64,000 bases of DNA from Prinsepia uniflora (taxonomy: Eukaryota; Streptophyta; Magnoliopsida; Rosales; Rosaceae). Shown here one piece after another: positions 23,933 through 34,880 of this stretch (its first letter is position 1; the number at the start of each line of letters is the position of its first letter). The stretch is from positions 136,501 through 200,500 of the forward strand of contig CM064862.1 in assembly GCA_032719365.1 (NCBI GenBank). The letters run 5' to 3'. The translations under genes and the position numbers were made by a program. A model generated the notes under the pieces. That model saw nothing but the letters and a program-made list of their open reading frames with translations. It made no database searches and was not told where the DNA came from.

Positions 23933-24092
23933 GACATCCCTGATGTCTGACGTCCCTGACGTCCAATAAGGTCACAATCACAAGGCTACGCGTGCCACTC
24001 GGGTCTTAATTTCCGAGTTCAATCCCCGAACCCCGTTCGGGTACAGCATCCCCGATGCTTAGCGTCATAGACGCTGGACGTACTAGACGTCC
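23933..24092 (-). repeat. Array of seven short hairpins with unrelated stems
   Basis: In order: GACATC-cct-GATGTC (23933-23947), GACGTC-cct-GACGTC (23949-23963), ACTCGG...CCGAGT (23997-24018), CCCGAAC-ccc-GTTCGGG (24025-24041), AGCATC-ccc-GATGCT (24045-24059), AGCGTC-ata-GACGCT (24061-24075) and GGACGT-actag-ACGTCC (24076-24092). All are perfect 6-7-bp stems. Five have 3-base loops, one (GGACGT) has 5 bases, and ACTCGG...CCGAGT spans 10 bases. They sit where the other family A copies carry GAGTCTTTAAACTC units. Confidence 0.9.
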
Positions 24093-24709
24093 GTGACCTC
24101 TCCGGGGTACCTCATCCGGAGGAGACAATACAATATGGAAGGATCTATACAGTGCAGTAACAAATACATTTTATTGATATCCACATGCAAACATATATAT
24201 ACATAGATAGAATCCGAACCAATCATTTAGTTTCATCGGACGGGTCTCAAGCCCAAATACCGTGAAACGTGCCATAACCATAATTTCCATATCATCCAAA
24301 CCATCATTGTTTTAGCATGTGAATAAGTATATTAAAACCAGAAAACATTTATGCACACAAGGGTTTAAGAAAATGGCCCACTCACAGTACAATCCTGCTA
24401 GAAACCGAACGTATACCCTCGTCCTGGTACAAATGTACACTCCCTGTCAAGTCCAAGTATTCGTAAAGGTCAAATTAAACCCCCAACATTCAACCATGAA
24501 AGTCTAGGTCGAAACCGACCCGGGAAAGCCGCCCGAACGCGCTTTCCAAGGCAATAAACCTTATTTTGACCAACTTAAAGATCTCCGATCGACCCGAAAC
24601 CACCGCCATTGGATCCGGATCGTCGAAACCTAAAGAATGGTGGTGGTCCCACCAAAAACACTGTTCACACGCGCCCCCACGCGGCGGTCAACGCAGGAAC
24701 AGTTCCTGC

Positions 24710-24763
24710 TGACGTCATCGCTGACGTCACTGCTGACGTCAGCATGACGTCATGCTGACGTCA
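24710..24763. promoter_or_regulatory. Cluster of five TGACGTCA palindromes
   Basis: Exact TGACGTCA octamers occur at 24710-24717, 24722-24729, 24734-24741, 24745-24752 and 24756-24763, spaced 11-12 bp apart, close to one helical turn. TGACGTCA is the classic bZIP (CRE/TGA-type) binding site. I do not see the cluster at the matching place in the other family A copies. Whether it drives anything is unknown. Confidence 0.7.
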
Positions 24764-24806
24764 TCTGACAGCTGTCAGGTCTGACATGTCAGACTCTGAC
24801 AGGTGC

Positions 24807-24924
24807 CACGTGTCAACATCCTATTGGTCCACCCTGCTGATCTGTCAGACCACGTGTCAGATCTGACATGTGCCACGTGTCAGCACGGCACTGGTCCACG
24901 TCACTGACATGTCAGTGACACGTG
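24807..24924. promoter_or_regulatory. Cluster of four CACGTG (G-box/ABRE-like) sites
   Basis: CACGTG occurs at 24807-24812, 24851-24856, 24874-24879 and 24919-24924. Three are in the extended GCCACGTGTC or its inverse, which bZIP ABF-type proteins favour. CTGACATGTCAG palindromes (24781-24792, 24904-24915) and CCACGTCA half-sites (24941, 24969) are interleaved. The cluster directly follows the TGACGTCA cluster. Confidence 0.65.
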
Positions 24925-27900
24925 GCAGTCCCTGACTGGTCCACGTCATCTGACAGACTGACAGGGTGCCACGTCAGCACCACTGTCCTCAGACGGGTTG
25001 ACCCGTTTTCCTGCAACTCGGGTCGATCAGACCCGCGATCATGACCCGGTTGCCATTCCTTCATTTCTGAATCATTTTCATTCCTTCCAATTCCTAATTA
25101 CTCGTCTGAGTCCCTAGATTAGTTCTATGAAATCAAATTTGAGAGAAACGGATTGAATCGAGGGCCTACCTCGAAGAACAGCTCTGGCCTCCCGTCGCCG
25201 TTCAGCCACCGCCCTGAGCTCCACCGGCCACGAGTTCGATTCCAGAAGGTCCTGGGAGTTCCTAGGGTTGATTAGGAATCATAATGGACTAAATTGAACG
25301 TGGGAAAAGGATTTATCAAAAACCTGTTTTTGAAACCGTTTCGGGTTTCCCCTGGTTCCTTCCTCGCCGTCGTCCTCCGCCGTGGTCACTGCCGCCGTTC
25401 AGTCACACCAGGAAGTCCCCCACTATGCAGACACAGTGAGTGGAAGGTTGGCTGGGAGGTTTGATCGAAATGGGCAGAATGTGCACTGCGGGTATGAATT
25501 ATAAAGAAATGGAGGGAAGGAAATGGACGGCTCAGATTGAATCTCCAGATTAGATCAAGGGCTGAGATCTGATCTGGGGTTTCCAATCCAAAGGCTGAAA
25601 TTTAAAGCTGATTCAAATGTTAATTAATTCAATAGTGGATCTGATCCAATCTAGCCAATGGGTGAGTGACACTTGTCACTCCCCAGGTGTCCTTCAATCA
25701 GAATTTCTGAATATAATATTCGACACGAAAACCGAGACACGAACTTCCCGAATTCACGTTTCTGACCATAACTTCCTCGTACGAAGTCCGATTTCGGCGT
25801 GCCGCCTGTCTACGGACTCAGGACGTCGAGGCCTACCCAACGGTCCTTGAGTCAACTGAAAATTAGTTGCCAAAAGAAAAGTCAACATTTTCCCCCGGAA
25901 GTCCAAATTACGGTAATGCCCCTGAACTTCCGATAGTCGTAACTTTCACCCTGATCGTCTGAATCGAACGTGCCACCTGTCTATGAACTCGTGACGTCCC
26001 GAACTACGTCACGGTCATAGGTCAAAGTCCATTTAGTTCATAAATCAAAAAGTCAACCTTGACCATACCAATCACAAGGGTAAAATCGTCAAATCACACA
26101 TTAAATTACAAAATGAGAATCCTCGAATTTCCGGGGTGTTACACTTTAAACCCAAAACCAAATGAAAATCATAGAAATCCAGAAGTCCATTTCCAATTCC
26201 GAATCCGAGCTCATCGTTCCATAAGCGGCATTCGGAATCATCATTTCGAACCCAGATCTAGAAATTCACTTTCAAGCTCCAAAACCGAATCAGGAATCAT
26301 ATTTCTGAAATCCGATTCCAAAACCCGAAATCTCGTTTATCGAAATCCCTTTTTATGAACTGGGCTTGAAGCCCAAAATCACTTTTCCAAAATCCATTAT
26401 AAATCATTGAAATTAAATCATATTTAAAAGCCCAAAAACAAATCACCAAAACCATGATCAAATCACAACATAAATCGTAAGCTCGTAAAACGTGCAAATA
26501 CGTAATTATCTCGAAATACATGCAAAACCGTAAATCATCAAGATCATAATCATAAACATAGAAATCACGTATAGAAAACATATAAACATTTATGCATGCA
26601 TCATAAGTTTGAAAGCAAAGTCCACTCACAGGCCATTCGCATCGCTGCCTCGATACGTGTGCAATTACGCTTTCCCGGCTAATCCACTATCACCGGCTTT
26701 CCCGAACCTGTCCAAATCTCATAATAAGGTCACTAACTACTTCATAATACTTCTACTAAAGCCCCGTAATTTTTCCGAATTTCTAGCTATTTTTAAACTT
26801 GTCCTAAAACCTTCGGGCATCCCGAAACATATCGAAACGATGTCGGATCGACTCGAAATCAATCCCAAGATGTTCGTTACATCGATTACATAATTTCATA
26901 TGTTGAACACATACCCAAAAAGGGGACCAGGCGCCCACACGCGTCGCCCATAGTGGCTGCGCGTGGGAGCCACACGCCTTACTATTCATCGTCTCCAACC
27001 TTCAGTCATCAGGTCCAGACCGGTTCTGTTCAGGCCGGTCTGGTCGAATCGGCGGTCACGGTTTTCCCTCATTTTCCCATTATTTTCACTTCCATTTGAC
27101 CCATTAGCTTTGTCCCATTCAGCCTAATCGATCTAACTAATAAAAACACGAATTTAGGACCTGAATATTACCTTCCCGATTCAAGAATAAAAACATGCTC
27201 TGCAACCATGTCCATCCACGATTTCTGACCTCCTCCAGCCTTAACTTTAGTCTCAATTGACTTGTTTACCCTCCATAATCGTGTTCCAGTCATTAGTATT
27301 CATCGACAAAGCCTAAACCCGTATTCAAATTTTAAACCAAGACTTACCGCGTCGGGTTCGCCGGCCACCTGTCCACTGCAAACCTCCATTCCCTGCTTTT
27401 CGAACTCATTTCACCGTCAGAATCATCAACCATTGACTAGAATGGATTAATACGTGCTTAAACGAAGACCCACTATCGAATTTCAAAACAGAACACTTGG
27501 CTTGCCTCTAGCCATCTACCACCGTGCACGACGGTGCACTCTACCAGCCTCACTGCTCGTCTCAACCTCCCTTTCATTCTTCTTCACACATCATAGAAAA
27601 AGGGTGAGGGTCAAATAGATGGAAGGGTTGGGTTCCTGATCACTCTTGTTCTCTCTGTTTTTTCTTTTGAACCCAAACCGTTTAAATCCTCTTTTAAAAC
27701 GTATGAAACAAATGTGAGACGGTGGGGAGGGTTCTACGACCTTCCAGCAAGGGACAAGTGTCCCCATCAGATTAGGCAACTATCCCAAGGCAACCAAATG
27801 TCCCATTTTCACTGGGCACAGATCCCCAGGCCATCAAATGACCAAAATGCCTTTAATTCCCAAATTACCATTTTGCCTCTCACGTATTTAGACTCATAAC

Positions 27901-28252
27901 GAAACCGTCTGACGTCTTATGATAGCGTGCGCCTGTCGTTGTACTTAGAGAATCGAGACCTAACTAACAGTCCTAGAAATGCGTGACAAGTCCATGTTGT
28001 ATGAAAAGTCAACAGTTTGCCCTTTTTCAACCAAAATTACCAAAATATCCTCAAACTTCCGAACATCACTTTCTCCTCGAATGTCGGAATCGGACGTGCC
28101 ACATATCTATGAACTCGTGATGTCCCGCACTATGTCACAGTCATCGGTCAAAGTCCATTTGACCGCCCGAGCTAAAAGTAAACCTTTTGCCCATTATAGG
28201 GGCAAAATCGTCATTAACCACTAATCTAATCTCGATTTCAGGGACAGGTCAC

Positions 28253-28780
28253 GTATTACTGTAATTCCAAAGAGACTTCAAAATTAACCTAGCTAATAGC
28301 TAAGAGCCTAAGAGAATTGACAACCACCATATACATATATGGGACCACACAAAAAGTTAATTTGTCTATTCTGCCTAAACAAACTAATGAGCCATCCTGA
28401 ATTCTTGACGACTTATGAACCACTTCTATATGCTGGAGGCAGGATCCATAAGCAAAGAGCATGTATATATTGTGAATTTCTTACTTGCATGTTACACGAC
28501 AACTGTAACATGCAAGTAAGAAATAATTAACAAGGATGAGCATAAGCACTAAACTTAGTGTACATTTTTACATACATCCTGACACTCTTCACAAACAGGA
28601 AACATATGTACCGAAGAGTTAAGAGTCAACACCTTTTTCTGTTTCTAAACAGGAACAAAACAAGATTAGCATATCACAAAAATTAGGTTATCTTCTCTTT
28701 CAAATTAATTTCCATGGACCATGGCCTAAATCTTTTAGTGTTGTTCGCTTTCAAAACTTGGAAATGGATGTTGGCATGCA
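28253..28780. other. Intergenic, with one perfect hairpin
   Basis: No gene was recognised. The notable feature is the 20-bp perfect stem listed next. The rest is unremarkable AT-rich sequence between a family A copy and the transporter pseudogene. Confidence 0.5.
28476..28524. repeat. Perfect 20-bp inverted repeat, 9-base loop
   Basis: ATTTCTTACTTGCATGTTAC (28476-28495) is followed by the loop acgacaact and then its exact reverse complement (28505-28524). Perfect pairing over 20 bp suggests a young structure. It is too short for a typical plant microRNA precursor, and no transcript evidence is available. Confidence 0.85.
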
Positions 28781-28784
28781 AATG

Positions 28785-30475
28785 CAATGCACTGATTACC
28801 TGGATTGGTGTATGTAAGCCATTGTTGGAGGAAGGATGCCAAATAGAAAGCTGTGTGCATAAAGGCCTGCGAAGTCAAGAGCTCTAGAAGAGGTTGAGCG
28901 AAAGAATGAAGCTATGAGCACTGGAAGGCCAAGAACAATTAGCGGCATCACAAAGATATTATTAATCCTTGGCCCTACTGGTAGTACTCCTTTTGCTTCT
29001 GGAAGTGAAGTAGCACTACACCCTGCTGGACTGGTAAATGAAGCCCTCCCTGCATTTCCAACACTAGGCCTTCCTAATCCTGAGTATACAGCAAATCCAG
29101 CTCTTCCAAAACCATTGCTTTGAGATTGAGAATCAGCATCATTCTCAAGTTGTATTAATGCATAATGTTTTTTTTTTCAGGCTGAACTTTCCAATCAATC
29201 CCAATATCAAGAAGTTGTTTTGGGAAGCTAACTGCATACCCAATCAAGCTAGTTGCCAAAGCAGAGGAGGCAAATCCTTGGACAACAGATAAAGTAGAGA
29301 GGTTGACAGAAAGTAGAAGGGCTATTGGGTCTCCTCCTCTGGCTCCAGCTGTGTTGGTGCTGGTGTTAGTCCCTGAAAGCCACAACACAATCAAATTTCA
29401 TGACAACACCATGGCCAAGGGAACAGCTCCGCCAATGAGTATAGCTCTCCGAGCCTCAGCTATGGTGTTGTCTGCAATCTTGCAAATGAAATGGGTGACA
29501 ACATGGAACCCCAATGCGAGGAAAGTGACAGGAATGGCTGGTAAGACTCAAGAAAGATTCCACGAGGCATGCCTAAATGAAGCCAACAAATTGCTTCTAG
29601 CAACAGATAAACCAATGGCCACAAATGATGTGATGGAGAAAAGCATGATGAAGCATAAACAACGGTATGCATCATCAATGGTATTAAAGGAAACAAGAAA
29701 ATGAGTGATCCAGCAGCAAGAGGGAACAAAGCATGAGCCACAACAAGATTCATCTATGGAAACCGCTGGGAGACCATTGAACCAATGCTCGAAACATAGG
29801 CCACTAACAAGGCAAAGCTCAAGCAGGCATAGACGACAGCAATAAAGGCACCAAAATGAGTTCCCAATGCGCTTGTTGCAAGGCTAGTAAAGCTTACCTC
29901 TTCCACTCCATCTTGTACCATGGCAGAGAAACTGAGGTGCGCAACAAGGATGATTGAGGAGATGACATAAACCCAAGAGAGGAGAATGGCAATGGTTGAG
30001 GGAAGCGGGTCAGATCTAATGTTTGAGCCGGTAAAGTAAGCATTCCAGGACCTACAACAGTGCCAATGATCAAACTAACAGCACCCCAGAAGTTGTTGTC
30101 TTGGTTTTGGCTATGGACAACTTGATCAAAATCAGTTTGGCGAGTTGCAGCCGGACTCTAAATAATGTCATCGCAGGAGTCAGCATTAGAATTATTAGCA
30201 CAAGGGATGCCTAGCAGCCTCAATCTCAAGCTAGTTTTGCAGGATTTGAACTTGCTTTTACAAATGGCATCAATGTTAGTGAAGTTGCCTCCCATGAGGC
30301 TGAACCGTATAATATGTAGTCGGGTGGTTGTCAAGGAAGGATACTGTTCGGTTGTGGATGGGTGGGAAATCCGGGGAAGATGAATACCCAGCTTCTGGAG
30401 CATTTTATTAAGGATTAGGAAAGCTAATTGATTGATCAATCCATATCGAGACAATCTCTCTAACTTCCCATCCAA
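28785..30475 (-). pseudogene. Tyrosine-specific transport protein-like (HAAAP family) pseudogene
   Basis: Read on the minus strand, fragments in changing frames follow the order of a plant tryptophan/tyrosine-permease-like protein. They are a possible plastid-type N-terminus (from 30475), NFWGAVSLIIGTVVGPGML (about 30095-30040), IAILLSWVYVISSIILVAHL, GVEEVSFTSLATSALGTHFG, LVVAHALFPLAAGSLIFL, RRAILIGGAVPLAMVL, DPIALLLSVN, SSALATSLIGYAVSFPKQLL, and NNIFVMPLIVLGLPVLIASF followed by LDFAGLYAHSFLFGILPP near 28815. Breaks include TAG before NFWGAV (about 30160), a frameshift near 30020, TGA in place of an expected codon near 29405, a stop near 29755, and a frameshift at the A-run near 29166. The family normally forms about 11 membrane helices importing aromatic amino acids, in plants probably at the plastid envelope. 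The family call is from memory. No introns are evident within the matched part. A GT after the last block hints at a lost final exon. Confidence 0.75.
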
Positions 30476-30479
30476 TTGA

Positions 30480-30965
30480 TGTTGCCTCTTCCACTGTTCC
30501 TAGCATACAAATGCCATCTGCTTCACTGTTCCTTAATGATTTTGTTGTATGATTTTGTTATTTATAATAGACATTTTAGGTTGGATTTTGATGTTTCGAT
30601 GATTTTATTATTTGTAATGGACATTGATTAGTTGTAATGAATATTGATTAGTTGTAATAAACATTAATTAGGTTGTAATGGACATTAATTAGGTAATAAA
30701 TATTGATTATTGTATAAAAGTACCCAAAAAAATCGATTTTTAGAGAAAACTGAACCGGTTTAACTGAATCGGTTAGCCAAGATTTGAACGGAAAAAAATC
30801 GATTTTACCCAAAATCGAACCAAACTAAACCAAATATTTTGATTTCGATCTTAGTCGATTTTTTGAGGAAAAATCAAACCGAACCGAAATCAACTCCCCA
30901 ACCAGTTCGATTTCGATTTCTGTAAAAAAATCGATCCAAAAAACCGATTAACAGGGCTAGTGGAT
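30480..30965. repeat. Degenerate short repeats and CGATTT/AACCG-rich end, possibly hAT-derived
   Basis: From 30560 to 30715, degenerate units like gtaatggacattgattagtt recur four to five times. From 30745 to 30960 the sequence is dense in AACCGGTT, AATCGATTTT and GAACCGAAATC motifs and ends ccgattaacagggcta. Repeated CGGTTT-type subterminal motifs with a terminus like TAGCCCTG are reminiscent of hAT transposon ends. I cannot find the partner end or an 8-bp duplication, so this stays tentative. Confidence 0.35.
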
Positions 30966-31089
30966 ATAGGCCGTAGCAATTTTTATTTTTTTTTGAGAAT
31001 ATGTAATTTCATTTCATTGAGAAAAGTTATAGCAGGTGCAATAAAAGTGGCAGCGTTTAAATCTTAGTGGGGGTTTAAACTCAACTAAA

Positions 31090-31445
31090 GAAAAAGAGTG
31101 CTACACACCAAAAATAAAGAAGAAAACAGCGAAAAAAAATCCCAAGAAAAAAAGAAACTACTCAGTCAGACAAATGAAGTAACTAATCAGGTTCTAATTC
31201 GATCCAACCACCCGTTTGCTGTGCCGAGACCGAAACTGGCAAGACACACACAAAGGAACGAACCAGCTGGCAAACCTCAGCAACCATAATTCCAACAGCT
31301 CCAAGATCACCATTAACATCGTTAAACATATGAACAGTAGAAAGCATCAGACTCAACAATAACATTAAGAAACCCTGCATCAAGAGCCAGTTGGAGATCA
31401 TGGCTAATGGCATATAATTCTGTAGCAACCCTTTAGGAAAAGGAT
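31090..31445 (-). pseudogene. LINE RNase H domain fragment (RVT_3-like)
   Basis: On the minus strand, ATELYAISHDLQLALDAGF then NVIVESDA, followed after a frame change by FNDVNGDLGA and MVAEVCQL, matches the RNase H-like fold at the C-terminus of plant L1-type elements. The E of 'ATELYA' and D of 'ESD' are the expected catalytic positions. Frame changes make it dead. A T/A-rich tract at 30985-31020 may be the element's tail. Confidence 0.6.
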
Positions 31446-31810
31446 TTTACTTTCACCATGTCTCACATGCTAGGTTCAAATCAATTGGTGTCATATACTC
31501 GTATGGATTGATCAGCATGGCAATCCAAATAAGGAAAGTTCATCAAAACGCCACCAAACCAAATGGAATGGATCGTATTAATACGTTCAAAAGATGGCAG
31601 TGGGATGTTGATAACCAAACCAAATGAAATATAAACATTAATATGGGAGAAATGCATCTAAATTTAATCTGAAACCAGAGAAGGGTTGTCACAAGCACTT
31701 TGATGTCTTAACAGAAGACTAAATAAAGATAAAACCTCCTAGCAGTGCATATCTGCTTTAGAGCTCCAACATGAAGAAAAGCAACACAAAATACAACCAA
31801 AGTAGTGCAT

Positions 31811-32940
31811 TTAGAAAAGAGAGGTTCCCTTCCCCTTCTTGTCTCCACCAATTTCAAAATGCTTGCACCTCTGTACAAAGCCAATGACAAGAGTCCATTA
31901 CTGTATTAGTATAAATTCAAGGCCTTGGATATACCCAAAAACATGCAAATCACATACAGACAAAAACAAGTACAGACAAGTACAGACAAAAACATCTTGA
32001 TATGCTGTTATATTCCAATGTGAAAAGGATGCAGGTGTTTAACACTGACCTTTTTGTGGAACACTGGCTTGGTTTGACCTCCATAACCTGATTGCTTACG
32101 ATCATAACGCCTCTTCCCCTGAGCAGCAAGGCTATCCTTTCCCTTCTTGTACTGGGTGACCTAGTGCAAGGTGTGCTTCTTGCACTCCTTGCTCTTGCAG
32201 TAGGTCTTCTTTGTCTTCGGAACGTTCACCTGGGACATCAGCATGTGTCATGGTCAATTATTTATGAAATCACAGAAAGGAAAAGCTACACCAGGATTAT
32301 GCAATCTGAAAAAGAAGAATACAACTCTATTTCAGTTTGCAGCGTAAGCATTAGTCAAAACAAATCAGCGAATAACAAAAGAATTGTGTTCCATGATATG
32401 TGCAGAGGAGGAAAAGAGCTTAGCCCGGTTCATGGATGGCCGTTGAGTGCCCATTCATTTTGGTTATCACACTAATAAGATTTCACCACCACCAAAATAG
32501 ATAAAAACCCGAAACTACATGTCCACTTATAACTTCCAAGTTTAAGAAGCATCCATAAACTAAAACATGAATAATTGGGGTATACCAACTAAAAGAAGCA
32601 GTTCAAGATCACGTTATAGCAGTGCAATATCAAAACTTCCAACAATGCTACCATCCAATACTCTGTGTATACTCTAATACCAAACGCCAACCCTTCAACA
32701 AACAAATGAAAACAAAAGTCAATGAAGTTCATCATATAGTCAGGCATTTCCATGGTTCATATAAATGTTTACCGCACTTTATTGACCCCAATTTCTCAGT
32801 AACCAGTAGAATCAAATTCAGAATAAAGATCAAAGCAGAAGAAAACTTTACTATAGTGAGAATAAAAGCTATTAATTTTGAAAAAGTACAATACTTTCAC
32901 CTATATCTGACACACAGAGAGGGAGAGAGAGATGTACCAT
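31811..32940 (-). pseudogene. Ribosomal protein eL42 (L36a/L44) pseudogene, nonsense codon and missing exon
   Basis: Exon 1 is leader plus a lone ATG (32940-32938) directly followed by a GTAC donor, the arrangement I recall for plant eL42 genes. Exon 2 (32229-32050, 60 codons) reads VNVPKTKKTYCKSKECKK then HTLH, TAG, VTQYKKGKDSLAAQGKRRYD and continues to HKK before GTCAGT. The TAG at 32163-32161 replaces an expected AAG (Lys). The last exon (31870-31811) reads RCKHFEIGGDKKGKGTSLF and stops. The expected 25-codon exon between them, which includes the second zinc-binding Cys pair, is absent: only 179 bp separate the flanking exons, and I find no trace of it. Because introns are kept, this is a duplicated and not a processed copy. 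eL42 is a zinc-binding protein near the large-subunit E site. A functional copy must exist elsewhere. Confidence 0.88.
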
Positions 32941-33125
32941 AGCGGCGGCGGCGTTGAATGAAGATGACTGAGCGGTAAAGCACAAGCTGCCGCTTCCCTA
33001 AAAACGAAGACAAAGCACATATGTGATATGTTGCCGATTTCATGGGTGGGCTTGTAGCGTAACTTGGTCTAAAACTGAAGTTGAGCTTTGGGCTGCTCAC
33101 CGCAAAAAAATTTGAAGTCGGCTCC

Positions 33126-33151
33126 AGCCCAATCCTAATGGCCCACTAATG
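33126..33151 (-). promoter_or_regulatory. Site II-like elements upstream of the eL42 pseudogene
   Basis: On the minus strand, TGGGCC (in agtgggccatt) and TGGGCT (in attgggctgg) lie about 190 bp upstream of the eL42 ATG. Paired TGGGCY site II elements are usual in plant ribosomal protein promoters (TCP-bound). Their survival suggests the promoter was duplicated with the gene. Confidence 0.5.
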
Positions 33152-33329
33152 TGCATCAACAACACTAGGATTTTTCTTATAAGAGATCACCAAATTTAGG
33201 ATTGATCATGATGTATTACTTTGGTTTGGAGAAGGAAATATTCTTTTTTTCTTCATGAAGTTAAAATTTTCAAAAACTTTATTGAATTATAAGAGAATAA
33301 TTAGATAAATCATACCATCATCTCCCTTA

Positions 33330-34880
33330 TTTTTAGGGTGGATTATCCCAACTCAGGTCATAGAATTTCGACCTATTGCGTTGAATAGTTTACTTTATAA
33401 CATTATTTCCAAAACTATTATGAACAAGTTGAAGATGGTTATGGCAACTCTATTCTCGGAGTTTCAGAGTGCCTTTGTGCCTTCCAAGCTGATTACAGAG
33501 AACATGCATGCAAAGCATTCATGCTATTAAAGGCGGGGCAATAGTAAATTGAAAACCATGGTGTTGAAACTTAATATGCCGTCCAGGTGGAATATCACTA
33601 CTTAGAATGTATGTTAAGGAGGTTAGGTTTTGCTGATAAAATGGCATTGTTAATTATGGATTGTGTATCTACAGTTAATTAATCCAGTGCATCCCTGCAG
33701 GCAAACAACATGGCACATCACGCAAACTAGGGGTCAAGGCAGGGAGACCCATTTTTCCCGTACTTATTCCTTATATGTGCGGAATATTTTTCAGCACTAT
33801 TATCAAAGGCTCAATGGGAGAAATGAATTCGTGGGTAGTCGTAGCTTCTGAAACTCCAACCATATCCCACATATATTTTGCCGATGATAGTCTTCTCTTT
33901 TATAATGCTCATCTGGCAGAATGTCAGCAATTACCATATGTGATGAAAAATTATGTGAAGGTCTAAGGATGGTTAATTAATTTTAAGAATCTACAGCTTG
34001 TTTTAGCCACAAGGCTAATATAATATTGAAGAGGCTGGTCTCGCATAGGCTAGGTATTTGTGTGGTAGATTGCCAATATCTGGGTTTACCAACTGTAATT
34101 TCCAAAAACAAATGGAAGGTGTTCAGAAAGATGTGAGATATGCTTTGAAACAGGCTCATTACTTGGAATGCTAAACTACTTTCATCTCTTGGGAAGGAAG
34201 TACTAGTGAAGCTCGTAGCTCACGATCTCCCAACTTATTCCATGAGTGTATTCTAGCTCTCACGAGTGCTAAGTCAAGAGGTGTCTGTTAAAATTACCCA
34301 GTTCTAGTCGGAGAAGTTTGATAGAAAGGGAATCCACTAGCTCAGGTGGCAGAATCTGTGTAGCCCTAGGAGTATAGGTGGCTTGGGCTTTAAAAATTTT
34401 GAATTTTTGAATTAGGAAATGGTGGCGAAGTAGGCATGGCGTTTTATGGAACCCAAGCGCTTTGGTGGCTCAAATGATGAAAACCGTTATTTTGAAGACA
34501 AAAACTTTATGTCATCTGATTTAGATCTGGCTCCTTTGTAGGACGGTTTATTCTATGTGGTCGAGAGGCTATTCAGCAAGGTCTAACCCAATTGACATTT
34601 TCCAAGGCCACTGGATCCCAAAACCTAAAACTTTACGCCCTATTCTGAATTTGGGGGTTACCCGATGCTATGCTATCTTCTCTCGTCAAACCTGAGAGGG
34701 GTGTAATGTGGAGTTTCTTCAGAATATGCTTTGCACAGAGGATGCGAAGGCAATATGTATCATTGTTCTACTATCCAGGATCATGTATGCCAATAGTTGA
34801 TACTAATTCTATTATAAAAATGGAAAATATTTGGTTAAGTCTATCATGTAGCTCTCACGTTGACGACGCTTGAGAATGGC
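33330..34880 (+). pseudogene. L1-type LINE reverse transcriptase remnant
   Basis: Plus-strand frames with many stops keep the order of a plant L1 ORF2. The first block is EFRPIALNSLLYNIISKTI then SEFQSAFVPSKLITENM (about 33365-33505). Next is GVKAGRPIFPVLIPYMCGIF with the catalytic-box version FADDSLLF (about 33730-33905). Then come YLGLPT-like and 'LPTYSMSVF' sequence (about 34080-34250), and ARSNPIDIFQGHWIPKP (about 34590). The RT active site YxDD appears as FADD, normal for LINEs. Frameshifts and stops throughout mean it is inactive. Target duplications were not identified. Confidence 0.75.

Larger units (their letters stand above)
23427..26143 (-). mobile_element. Family A solo-LTR-like element, 2,717 bp, TSD cttta
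   Basis: It starts TGACAGGACCCGCCCC and ends CCGGGGTGTTACA, flanked by cttta at 23422-23426 and 26144-26148. It is inserted within the GGGTCTTTAAACCC-type repeat of an older family A copy. It carries GTGAGTGGACC (23752-23762) and CCACTCACAG (24378-24387), a strongly diverged hairpin array, and a cluster of TGACGTCA and CACGTG elements. No gene is seen. Confidence 0.85.
22580..28252 (-). mobile_element. Family A copy (outer), split by a nested copy
   Basis: It starts TGACATGACCTACCCCC at 22580. It carries TGTGAGTGGAC at 22841-22851, GGGC/GCCC-type and GAGTCTTTAAACTC hairpin units (about 23030-23420), and after the nested element the inverse AGTCCACTCACAG (26619-26631). The GC-rich stem-loop around the conserved block AGTGGCTGCGCGTGGG is at 26930-26975, and the tandem end units run to about 28200. 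The right end reads gggacaggtcacg near 28240-28255 and is decayed; I cannot place an exact terminus or target duplication. Confidence 0.65.

Noticed and set aside
29303..29704. 133-codon plus-strand open frame
   Set aside because: It is the antisense shadow of the transporter pseudogene, whose minus-strand blocks are clearly recognisable.
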